A stretch of 64,000 bases of DNA, taken from Mytilus trossulus (lineage: Eukaryota > Mollusca > Bivalvia > Mytilida > Mytilidae). The notes under the pieces are model-generated. The model did not search any database, was not told where the DNA came from, and saw only the letters and a program-made list of their open reading frames with translations. The translations under genes were made by a program, and so were the position numbers. The stretch is taken from the NCBI RefSeq assembly GCF_036588685.1, contig NC_086378.1, positions 51,268,686 to 51,332,685 of the forward strand, written 5' to 3'. This document shows, piece after piece, positions 1 to 9,912 of this stretch (positions are counted from its first letter, which is position 1; the number at the start of each line of letters is the position of its first letter).

Positions 1-3000
1 GCGAATTCAAAAATAAAAAAAGTTTCTTCATCGGAATTATTTCTTTCCGATATTCTGTTTAATTATTAATGTTGCATCAAAAAAGGACAATAATATGTTC
101 TTCATTTGTCACTTGTTATTTAAGGTAACTTTGTGTCTTTATTTTTCCAACACCACCTTCATATGACCTTTCTTCTTAAAAGGGTAAGGCGTGAGGCAAA
201 TGTCTTGATTCATTGTTCCGTTTTCAAGAATGTGAGTTTTCCTTCATTAGCAAACTCTGCATGTCTTTCATTACTGATTGGATATGCCTTGTTATTTAAA
301 TAAAACATTTTTGTGTAAATAACTAAAGAACAATTTATGCTTCAATATGAAAATATTTTCTAGTACGGATAAGCAATTAATTATCTATATACTACACTGT
401 TATATTAGTTAAATGCTTACCATTAATGACAGCATTATGTTTTATATTAAAGAAGGTTAAAGTTCATGCAACTAAAATTGATAAACATAAGTTGGTATTT
501 GCCTTAAGGTTGATACTTTTTTGTTCAATTAAAGGGACCGTTGGGTGAATAAAATAAGTAAATATAGGACCTTTGGGCGAATTCAAAAATTAAAAAAAGT
601 TTCTTCATCGGAATTATTTCTTTCCAATATTCTATTCAATTATTAGTTTTGTATCAAAAAAGGACAATAACATGTTCTTCATTTGTCACTTGATATTTAA
701 GGTAACTTTGTGTCTTTATTTTTCGAACACCACCTTCATATGACCCTTCTTCTTGAAAGGGTGTGGCGTGAGGCAAATATTTTGATTCATTGTTCCGCTT
801 TCAAGATGGTCAGTTTTCCTTAATTAGCAAACTCTCCATGTTTTCGATTTCTAATCGGATATGACTTTGTATTTAAATACAACATTTTTGTGTAAATAAC
901 TTAAGAACAATCTATGCTTCAATATGAAAACATATTTTAGTGCGTATAAGCAATTAATTATCTTTATACTACACTATTATATTAGAAAAATGCTTATCAT
1001 AAATGTCAGCATTATGCTTTATATTAAAGAAAGTTAAATGTCATGCTACAAAAATTCATAAACATAAGTTGGTCTTTACCTTAAGGTTTGTAGTTTTTTG
1101 ATAAATAAAAGGTCTTTCACTACTGATTGGATATGCCTTGTTATTTAAATAAAGCATTTTTGAGTAAATAACTAAAGAACAATATATGCTTCAATATGAA
1201 AATATTTTCTAGTGCGTATAAGCAATTAATTATCTATATACTACACTGTTATATTAGTAAAATGATTATCATTGAAGGCAGCATTATGTTTTATATTAAA
1301 AAAGGTTTAAGTTATTGCAACTAAAATTGATCAACATAAGTTGGTATTTGCCTTAAGGTTGATAATGTTTTGATCAATTAAAGGGACCTTTGGGTGAATA
1401 AAATAAGTAAATGTGGGACCTTTGGGCGAATTCAAAAATAAAAAATAGTTTCTTCATCGGAATTATTTCTTTCCAATATTCTATTTAATTATTAGTATTG
1501 TATAAAAAAAGTGACAATAATATGTTCTTCATTTGTCACTTGTTATTCAAGTTAACTTTGTGTCTTTTTTTTCCGAACACCACCTTCATATGACCTTTCT
1601 TCTTAAAAGGGTAAGGCGTGAGACAAATGTCTTGATTCATTGTTCCGCTTTTAAGATGGTGAGTTTTTCTTTATTAGCTAACTCTGCATGTCTTTCATTA
1701 CTGATTGGATATGACTTGTTATTTAAATAAAACATTTTTGTGTAAATAACTAAAGAACAATCTATGCTTCAATATGAAAATATTTTCTAGTGCGTATAAT
1801 TAATTAACTGTCTATATACTACACTGTTATATTAATAAAATGCTTATCATTGAAGGCAGCATTATGTTTTATATTAAAGATAGTTAAAGTTCATGCAACT
1901 AAAATTGATAAACATAAGTTGGTATTTGCCTTAAGGTTGATAATTTTTTGATAAATAAAAGGGACTTTCGGGTGAATAAAATAAATAAATATGGGACCTT
2001 TTGGCGAATTAAAAAATTAAAAATAGTTTCTTCATCGGAGTTATTTCTTTCCAATATTCTATTTAATTATTAGTATTGTATCAAAAAAGGGCAATAATAT
2101 TTTCTTAATTTGTCACTTGTTATTTAAGGTAACTTTGTGTCTTTATTTTTCGAACACCACCTTCATAGGACCTTTCTTCTTAAAATGGTAAGGCGTGAGG
2201 CAAATGTCGAGATTCATTGTTCCGCTTTCAAGATGGTGAGTTTCCTTTATAAGCAAACTCTCCATGTTTTCCATTTATAATCGGGTATGCCTTTGTATTT
2301 AAATACAACATTTTTATGTAAATAACTTAAGAACAATATATGCTTCAATATGAAAATATATTCTAGTGCGTATAAGCAATTAATTATCTATATACTTCAC
2401 TACTATATTAGTAAAATGCTTATCATTAATGGCAGCATTATGCTTTATATGAAAGAAGGTTAAAATTCATGCAACTAAGATTGATAAACATAAGTTGGTC
2501 TTTGCCTTAAGGTTGATAATTGTTTGATAAATAAAAGGGACCTTTGGGTGAATAAAATAAGTAAATATGGGACCTTTGGGCGAATTCAAAAATAAAAATA
2601 GTTTCTTCATCGTAGTTATTTCTTTCCAATATTCTATTCAATAATTAGTATTGTATCAAGAAAGGACAATAATATGTTCTTCATTTGTCACTTGTTATTT
2701 AAGGTAACGTTGTGTCTTTTTTTTTTTCGCACACAAACTTTATATGACCTTTCTTCTTAAAAGGGTAAGGCGTAAGACAAATTTCTTGATTAATTGTTCC
2801 GCTTTCAAGATGTTGAGTTTTCCTTAATTAGCAAAATGTCCATGTTTTCCATTTCTAATCGGATGTGCCTTTGTATTTAAATGCAACATTTTTGTGTAAA
2901 TAACTTATGAACAATATATGCTTCAATATGAAAATATATTCTAGTGCGTATAAGCAATTAATTATCTATATAATACACTACTATATTAGATAAATGCTTA

Positions 3001-3311
3001 TCATTAATGACAGCATTATGCTTTATATTAAAGAAGGTTAGATGTCATGCTTCAAAAATTCATAAACATAAGTTGGTCTTTACCTTAAGGTTGAAGTTTT
3101 TTTTATAAATAAAAGGTATCTTTGGTTGAAAAAAAATAAGTAAATATGGGACCTTTGGGCGAATTCAAAAAATAAAAAGTAGTTTCTTCATCGGAAATAT
3201 TTCTTTCCAGTATTCTACTTAATTATTAGTATTGTATAATAAAAAATGACAATAATATGTTCTTCATTTGTCACTTGTTATTTAAGGTAACTTTATGTCT
3301 TTTGTGTCAGT
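1..3311. repeat. 578-bp AT-rich satellite, about 5.7 copies
   Basis: Tandem units begin with GCGAATTC (or a one-base variant) near 1, 577, 1426, 2004, 2580 and 3159, giving spacings of 576, 849, 578, 576 and 579. Each unit carries the same landmarks in order: GTTTCTTCATCGG, TTCTTCATTTGTCACTTG, AACACCACCTTCATATGACC, CTAGTGCGTATAAGC and GGGACCTTTGGG. The 849-bp spacing is one unit lacking its last ~40 bp joined at about 1113 to a unit lacking its first ~265 bp. The array is open at the window start and breaks off inside the sixth unit near 3311. No coding potential is seen; the short open frame at 1533-1730 is not conserved between units. Confidence 0.93.
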
Positions 3312-3891
3312 TGCATGGATAACAACAATAAATTTGTTCAGAAAGTATATTTTTGTTTTAGATAATTATGTTACTTTTTAACAGCTACTAGTATGAATAA
3401 TGCATAAGATCATGACCATATTAACATTTCCTTAGTAGTTATTTCCCAATGTTATATGAATATCAATTAACCTGAAGCAGTTAGATATGAATATTCATGA
3501 ACTGAAAGCAGTTTTTTGTACCTAATTTAAATATTTCGTAAAAAAAAAATGCTAACGAACTGCCTAAAACAGCTAAGGAACTGCTTTGAACTGCCAGAAT
3601 AACTGTGAAGGTTTAGAAAAACTGCTATTTTTTTATATGAAGTAACTGGTTAATTTTGAAAGGTTAACAACTACCAAGCATCAGAAACTGCTAAATTTCT
3701 GAACTGGGAAGGCTAAAAAACTGCCAAGAAACTGCCTTTAACTTTGACTTGGGATATGTTATTAGATTTTAAACATATACATGTAACACTTTGACATACG
3801 CTTGGTTCAAATAAGTGCAGCAATTTTGCAATTTCGAAATGAATTTAGTGAGTGGTTTAGTATTTTTTGATTGGAAGTATTTATGTAAATT
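3312..3891. other. AT-rich spacer with degenerate AACTGC iterations
   Basis: No gene is seen. Between about 3480 and 3740 the motif AACTGC or GAACTGCC recurs many times at irregular 10-40 bp spacing, suggesting a decayed minisatellite. The rest is unremarkable AT-rich sequence. Confidence 0.5.
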
Positions 3892-3898
3892 TCTAATA

Positions 3899-4617
3899 CC
3901 CCGTTTACACTTGTAAAAGAGATCAATCTTTCTTGAGATCGATCTTTTTTGAGACCGATTCTTAGTCTAATGTAAACGGGAAAGATCGATCTTTAATCGG
4001 ACTTAAAAAGATTTGAATCGATCTTTCTTCAAGTGTAAACGCTAAGATCGATCGCAATCGATCGTGATCGAGCTTTCTTCAAGTGAATGTTCTATTTGGA
4101 TATGAAAATAAATCTGTGCATGTTCGGTGGCAAAAACACACGTGTTTAAAAACGATGAATGGGAAATGATTCCGCCGTTTTTGGATCATTTTTCTGAACC
4201 GATAAATTCTAGTTCTTTGCTGCAAATCCTTATCTTCAAAGGCATTGACAGTTTGTTTTTAAGTGATAGTCGTCTCGCATTTCTTTGTTTAATAACTTGT
4301 GACTTGTGAACCAAAAAGATAATTGATAACTGCATACCACATTCCAATGATCCAACTATTTTCTCCATAATTTTGCAGTGTGTGATAGTCCGCGCGAAAT
4401 GCGCTCGTTATTATTCAATTCTATTTTTACGATTATTTGTTTACGAAATGTAAAGTAATCAGATCAGACCGTTTCTGTTTATGATGCAGTGTAAACGCAC
4501 TAGATTAAATAAGATCGATCTCGATCGATCTTGCTTTTGCAAATGTAAACGCGAACTGGTCTTTTTAAGATCGATTCAAATAAAGATCAGTTCAATTTCG
4601 TACAATTGTAAACGGGG
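3899..4617. mobile_element. 719-bp non-autonomous DNA transposon (MITE-like) with 7-bp TSD
   Basis: The element opens with CCCCGTTTACACTTGTA and closes with TACAATTGTAAACGGGG, so its ends are inverted copies. It is flanked by a perfect 7-bp direct repeat TCTAATA at 3892-3898 and 4618-4624, as expected of a target-site duplication. The terminal word TGTAAACG recurs inside both halves (near 3971, 4041, 4491 and 4546). Both halves are also packed with AAGATCGATC-type palindromes. The centre (about 4085-4440) is unique and has no recognisable transposase; a 60-codon minus-strand frame at 4186-4368 is too short to assign. The superfamily is not assigned: a 7-bp duplication would suit Dada-like or P-like elements, but this is inference. 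Confidence 0.85.
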
Positions 4618-4624
4618 TCTAATA

Positions 4625-5641
4625 TTTTAAAGAAGACGTGTTTCGTGTAGTATGTGTTCCGTGACACAAATTCAATGTTGAATCAAATGCTTATTATAAA
4701 TATTATACTTGTTGCTTTCAAATTTAATCAATACTGAATGGTAATAACTGAGGACAATCAATAACAAGCTTTTATAGCCGACCATATGGTATGGTTTTTT
4801 TCTCATTGTTAAAGGCCGTACGGTTGTCTTTAATTGCTACATCCACTTCATTTGAACTTTGATGGATATTTTTTTTCGTTGGCAATCATACCACATCTCC
4901 TTATTTTTATTTTGTTTTGTATCCATATTGTTTTAAAATAAAACATGAAGTTGTTAATTCTTTTTTGCTTGTTTTGCTTATTTTCATTTTAATTTTTCGT
5001 TTAATCATTTTGACTTTTCTTTTTCGTCTTGTTTTTTTTTTTTACTTTTGGAAAAAGGGGGAATAGTTTATTTTTTCAAATTATTTTTACAAAACGTGGA
5101 CTGTTTGAATTCAATTATAATAATATATTTTTTCTTTAAAGGAAAGTATTAATTGGTTGAGTAAATAAATTATTTATACTTAACTCTTACTATTGCATTA
5201 CAGTTTTTATTAAGTTATGTGAATTCAAGTGTACAGAATATTCTGCAAAGTAACCCAAACTATTTTTTATAAACAAAGGGAATTAACCTTTATATGACAA
5301 TATTTCATGAAGTTAGTTTTCGAGCGTTCTTTGTCGTATTTGTGCATGGAAGTAAATATGTATTCGAATTTATAATCTGATTAATTGACAACAATGGATC
5401 GTGAATAACGCAACCATTACGTTCGTCAGTGTATTTTTTTTTTAGCAGAAATTGAAAGTTTAACTAACTGCATGATGATGTGAACAGTGAATAAATCTAA
5501 CGTTACGGCGCTTTTTGGTTCTTTTAATGCTGGACCTTGCCGCCTTTGACGCACTGGCGCCTCGTCAATTCGTAACACATTTACCTAAACTGGCCATTGT
5601 TGTAAAGATGATATGTTGTAGATTGCGTGGAGCGATGGATC
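4625..5641. other. Spacer between MITE and LTR retrotransposon
   Basis: AT-rich sequence with T-runs. No open frame, RNA gene or repeat could be supported. The last four bases before the retrotransposon (GATC, 5638-5641) are one half of its target duplication. Confidence 0.5.
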
Positions 5642-6614
5642 TGTAACGTGTAACCAGGCGTTAATATCCCAAACGTCCGTTCCAGTCAATACTTGGATCC
5701 AAGTTGTCCACAAACAATACGGTAATGCTAAAAACTACAACTATCTAAATTATGCACAATGAACTAAAATATACACATTGACTCTTTGTCGATATAAAGT
5801 AACAATGGACAATTATATATATACAAATATAATACAATAAACCAGCCTGTCCTCAAGATGGGACGATGTGTCACTGATAGACAGTTTGGCTGGTACAGCT
5901 TGTCCTCCGGATGGGACAGTCTGTCAATACAAGCAAGCGGTCTGGTACAACTTGTCCTCCCAGTGGGACAACCTGTCACTACCAGACAGTGCGGGCTGGA
6001 ACAACTTGTCCTCCGAATGGGACAACCTGTCACTACCAGACAGTGCGGGCTGGAACAACCTGTCACTACCAGACAAGGCGGGCTGGTACAGCCTGTCCTC
6101 CGAGTTGGACAGTCTGCCTTGTCAATCCTGTCAATGTGTACGTTCACTTTGTACTTGGTACAAAGTGTCCTTTATATATTAAGGCTCTTACTAGCGCTTA
6201 ATATAATCAACGTACGCTCTGTTGACTTGAGACGGCTCATCGACAGCCAACCGACAGCCTCGAGTGCCGTTTCTCACTCTGTTATATACCCCAGGGCGAC
6301 TATACTATTTCCTTGATAGGGGTGTTCTCTAAATGTTACCCTTACGGACAGCCAACCGACAGCCTCGAGTGCCGTTTCTCACTCTGTTATATACCCCAGG
6401 GCGACTATACTATTTCCTTGATAGGGGTGTTCTCTAAATGTTACCCTTACGGAGCATAGCAAGTCCTTTACGATCACCCCTATAACTTTCGACCCTGCCA
6501 CTAATTTCCCCGCCAAACGTCTAAATCTGCGTAACTCTTTCTCGAGCGTAAACCATACATTGTTACACTAAGATTCTACTTGATTTATAACCATAACGAC
6601 CAATAAACATTACA
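5642..6614 (-). repeat. 3' LTR of the retrotransposon (973 bp)
   Basis: It matches 9043-9912 throughout but is 103 bp longer. The extra length is a tandem duplication: 6242-6346 and 6347-6451 both start GACAGCCAACCGACAGCC. Part of the LTR (about 5890-6115) is itself a minisatellite built on GGGACAACCTGTCACTACC and CTGGAACAACTTGTCCTCC blocks. Open plus-strand frames across this part are products of that repetition, not genes. Confidence 0.92.
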
Positions 6615-6702
6615 TAACCCACGCCTCAATCTACATGCGTCCCGCATGATACATTCAAAATTACAAAATATAATTCAACAAAATTTAGACACAATATGAA
6701 TT

Positions 6703-8835
6703 TCACTTATTTACATTATCAGCCATACATGCTGGTCTCTTACTCTCATGACGACCATTACCCTCCTCTAATCTTATTGAGACACGCTTCCTTTTCATTT
6801 GGCGTTTTCTCTTATAACACTTAGCACAACTAGCGACATATGCCCTAACGTCGGACTGTATACCAGGCCAATAGTAAGACTGACATATCTTCTCTCGAGT
6901 CGTACGCGTACCTAAGTGACCAGCATAGTCTGTGTCATGACAGTATTCTAATACTTGCTTGCGCTCCGACATTGGAATTACCGCTTGTAATTTCACAATG
7001 TTCCGCTCCCGATCGTCGTGACGTCTAACTACTACATCACGAAGGACTTCTAAACAACCAAACTGACTCCATAATGACCTTAGAGAATATCCCTTACTTG
7101 ATACCTCATTGCACTGTGGCCTTTGACCTTCTGTCAGCCACCGCTTAACAAGTGTAAGGTCCGAGTCATTTGATTGCAACTCTATTAAAGTCAAGTCTTT
7201 ACTTTTGTCGGGCATCTGACTTTTAACTGTATTCACCTGACTTTGTTCTCTCTTAGAACAATCAGAAACCGTTATTGACTGTCTGTCTGATGTTAACCGA
7301 CATTGTTTTCTCTGAACATCAGCATTTCTATTTTGGGTACCTTGAACACATAGGGGGACCTTGACGTTATCGATGTGTAATACGTTAGCAGACACGTCAA
7401 TCAAACACTTATTTTTCTTCATAAAGTCTAAACCTTGAATTCCTTCGACTTGTAGGTCAGCTACAACAGCCTCTGAAGTAAGCTTCTCTTGACCAAAATC
7501 AAGTGTAAAATTACCTTTTCCCCGAGGGCTTAAATACTTGTCACTGACGGACTTTATCTGTGACCTAGTTTTACTCAAATGTGGCCTACATAAATCAGGA
7601 ATTGAATCATATACTCTTGTAGAAACTAAAGTAAGTGTAGCTCCGGTATCAACCACAAATTTGACTGGTACACCTTGAATGCTCAGCTCAACAAACATTC
7701 CTGCATTCTCTGATGCTGTAACAACAACAGCGCCTTTGTCATTATACTTAACCTCAGACTTCAGTGTCTTGACCGTACCGTCCGTATATGTTCCGTTATT
7801 ATCTGTTTCCCGAGTACTAAGTATCTGAATATTATTGGGACAATTTCTTGCAAAGTGTCCTATTTCTTCACAACTAAAACAAGGACCACCCATTTTACCT
7901 TTACTTTGTAAGTTATTTATCTTTCTCCGTGGTTGGAACTTTCTTTGGGACTTTAAATCTTTAATTTCTTTTGTTAAGGATTGTATACTATTTTCAATTG
8001 TCTGCATCCACGTCGTCATTTGTGTCATAGATACAGCCGTATCAGGACTAGTAGGTGCTTCTGTCCGTTCGTCACTAGTAGTCCGTCGTAAGTGACCTAT
8101 ACTTTCTATTGCTCTACTCTCAGGTTTGTTATATGCTTCAAGTTCAACTGCCAACCGTATAGCATCGTTAAGACCTTTTGGACGAGACTGTTTAATTCTC
8201 AATCTCATTTCAGAGTCTACTAACGCATCTATAAATTGTTCTTTGGCGAGCGTGTCTCTTAATTCTAACGGAGCAGTCGGGTATGCCAGATTAGAAAGTC
8301 TTCGAACTGACTGACCTAACCCCGGCAAAGTGTCACTTGCTTTTTGTCGATATTCCTTGAATTGTACACGATACAGTTCAGTTTGACAAGATGGAGCAAA
8401 GCGTTCCTCCAATGCATATACTAGGTCTGAAAATATTTGTCTCTTTTCCTTTGGTAAATCACCAAGGACTGCTTGAGCCTTTCCAACCAGTGACACGGCC
8501 AAGTACAAACCTTTCTGGTATTCAGACCACATATTAACAAGTGTACACATCTCAAAGTGTGCTAAGTAATCTATCCAAGGAGTATTGCCATCATATTTTG
8601 AAGGTTTGATTTTCAAATCATTCGAACCATAGCAAACAGTATGAGCAGTACTTTGATTTTTCGTTAATTCCTGCTTATGATTGAAATATCTATCTTTATC
8701 TTTAACAACCATTGGACGTACACCCTGCTCTTTAGGTGTAGATGATATAAAACCTTGTCCATGTTGTATTGTGCTTTCACTAAGAGACTGTATTTGTCTA
8801 CTTATTTCTGCAATCTGATCGTCAATATTTGACAT
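6703..8835 (-). CDS. Gag-protease-integrase(HHCC) fusion polyprotein, RT-deleted
   Basis: A single 710-residue frame. Residues ~60-240 look like a Ty3/Gypsy Gag capsid region: an ERFAPS motif follows a helix-rich stretch. A CCHC zinc knuckle, CFSCEEIGHFARNC, lies at 319-332, followed by a retropepsin-like aspartic protease with D396-T-G in FVVDTGATLTLVS. From about 560 the sequence resembles the linker that precedes integrase in Gypsy Pol. The integrase HHCC zinc-binding domain follows (H633, H640, C670, C673, with a YYWPG motif before the cysteines). The frame then ends after a basic tail. Reverse transcriptase and RNase H, normally some 600 residues between protease and integrase, are missing, as is the DDE catalytic core. 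The frame stays open across the deletion. The start is the first ATG of the frame, 207 bp inside the LTR. An active nucleic-acid-binding Gag and protease seem possible; autonomous transposition does not. Confidence 0.9.
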   Translation of the reverse strand: MSNIDDQIAEISRQIQSLSESTIQHGQGFISSTPKEQGVRPMVVKDKDRYFNHKQELTKNQSTAHTVCYGSNDLKIKPSKYDGNTPWIDYLAHFEMCTLVNMWSEYQKGLYLAVSLVGKAQAVLGDLPKEKRQIFSDLVYALEERFAPSCQTELYRVQFKEYRQKASDTLPGLGQSVRRLSNLAYPTAPLELRDTLAKEQFIDALVDSEMRLRIKQSRPKGLNDAIRLAVELEAYNKPESRAIESIGHLRRTTSDERTEAPTSPDTAVSMTQMTTWMQTIENSIQSLTKEIKDLKSQRKFQPRRKINNLQSKGKMGGPCFSCEEIGHFARNCPNNIQILSTRETDNNGTYTDGTVKTLKSEVKYNDKGAVVVTASENAGMFVELSIQGVPVKFVVDTGATLTLVSTRVYDSIPDLCRPHLSKTRSQIKSVSDKYLSPRGKGNFTLDFGQEKLTSEAVVADLQVEGIQGLDFMKKNKCLIDVSANVLHIDNVKVPLCVQGTQNRNADVQRKQCRLTSDRQSITVSDCSKREQSQVNTVKSQMPDKSKDLTLIELQSNDSDLTLVKRWLTEGQRPQCNEVSSKGYSLRSLWSQFGCLEVLRDVVVRRHDDRERNIVKLQAVIPMSERKQVLEYCHDTDYAGHLGTRTTREKICQSYYWPGIQSDVRAYVASCAKCYKRKRQMKRKRVSIRLEEGNGRHESKRPACMADNVNK

Positions 8836-9020
8836 ATTTATTACAGTACAGTGTAATCAAAATAATACAATTTTTATTAAATAATACACTCGTGTTACAA
8901 CTCAGCCGTGACTAATAACTATGCCTCACGGTTGATCCGCTTTAATCTTTCAAATCAATACTGAAAACACATTAAATGACGACAAATCAATCCAAAAATT
9001 AATTGATAGACAACTTGAAT

Positions 9021-9038
9021 CCCAACCGCTAGCCACCA
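9021..9038 (-). promoter_or_regulatory. Candidate primer binding site
   Basis: Four bases inside the 5' LTR boundary the minus strand reads TGGTGGCTAGCGGTTGGG. It begins with TGG, the complement of a tRNA 3' CCA end, as reverse-transcription primer sites do. The matching tRNA was not identified. Confidence 0.5.
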
Positions 9039-9042
9039 AATA

Positions 9043-9912
9043 TGTAACGTGTAACCAGGCGTTAATATCCCAAACGTCCGTTCCAGTCAATACTTGGATC
9101 CAAGTTGTCCACAAACAATACGGTAATGCTAAAAACTACAACTATCTAAATTATGCACAATGAACTAAAATATACACATTGACTCTTTGTCGATATAAAG
9201 TAACAATGGACAATTATATATATACAAATATAATACAATAAACCAGCCTGTCCTCAAGATGGGACGATGTGTCACTGATAGACAATATGGCTGGTACAGC
9301 TTGTCCTCCGGATGGGACAGTCTGTCAATACAAGACAGAGCGGCCTGGTACAACTTGTCCTCCCAGTGGGACAACCTGTCACTACCAGACAGTGCGGGCT
9401 GGAACAACTTGTCCTCCGAATGGGACAACCTGTCACTACCAGACAGTGCGGGCTGGAACAACCTGTCACTACCAGACAAGGCGGGCTGGTACAGCCTGTC
9501 CTCCGAGTTGGACAGTCTGCCTTGTCAATCCTGTCAATGTGTACGTTCACTTTGTACCCGGTACAAAGTGTCCTTTATATATTAAGGCTCTTACTAGCGC
9601 TTAATATAATCAACGTACGCTCTGTTGACTTGAGACGGCTCATCGACAGCCAACCGACAGCCTCGAGTGCCGTTTCTCACTCTGTTATATACCCCAGGGC
9701 GACTATACTATTTCCTTGATAGGGGTGTTCTCTAAATGTTACCCTTACGGAGCATAGCGAGTCCTTTACGATCACCCCTATAACTTTCGACCCTGCCACT
9801 AATTTCCCCGCCAAACGTCTAAATCTGCGTAACTCTTTCTCGAGCGTAAACCATACATTGTTACACTAAGATTCTACTTGATTTATAACCATAACGACCA
9901 ATAAACATTACA
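9043..9912 (-). repeat. 5' LTR of the retrotransposon (870 bp)
   Basis: Near-identical partner of 5642-6614 without the 105-bp duplication. It should hold the promoter for the minus-strand Gag-PR-IN frame. A perfect 11-bp palindrome, CACTTTGTACC, occupies 9548-9558 and 9560-9570, directly beside the TATA-like box. In the other LTR the same palindrome has lost its innermost pair. Confidence 0.92.
9572..9583 (-). promoter_or_regulatory. TATA-like box in the 5' LTR
   Basis: On the minus strand the sequence reads AATATATAAAGG, a good TATA-box match. It lies about 740 bp upstream of the frame's ATG and just downstream of an 11-bp palindrome. The same box is present at 6169-6180 in the other LTR. 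Its role as promoter is inferred from position and sequence only. Confidence 0.5.

Larger units (their letters stand above)
5642..9912 (-). mobile_element. Gypsy-like LTR retrotransposon, internally deleted, minus strand
   Basis: Two long terminal repeats (5642-6614 and 9043-9912) bracket a 2.4-kb interior with one long minus-strand frame. The plus-strand LTR ends read TGTAACG...ATTACA, with TG and CA at the termini. Flanking GATC occurs on both sides (5638-5641, 9913-9916), a 4-bp target duplication. A tRNA-primer-site candidate follows the 5' LTR. By eye the LTRs differ at only about ten positions plus one 105-bp duplication, so the insertion is recent. A complete Gypsy element would hold some 3 kb more of pol. 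Reverse transcriptase, RNase H and the integrase catalytic core are absent here, so the copy must depend on enzymes supplied in trans if it moves at all. Confidence 0.93.

Noticed and set aside
4127..4368. Overlapping 60-codon frames on both strands within the MITE
   Set aside because: Short, overlapping and without any transposase motif.
5858..6316. Plus-strand open frames in the LTR (also 9259-9719)
   Set aside because: They run through an internal LTR minisatellite, appear in all frames at once, and lie opposite the direction of the retrotransposon's frame.
7835..8314. Plus-strand open frames of 62-86 codons
   Set aside because: Antisense shadows of the Gag-PR-IN frame with no recognisable features.
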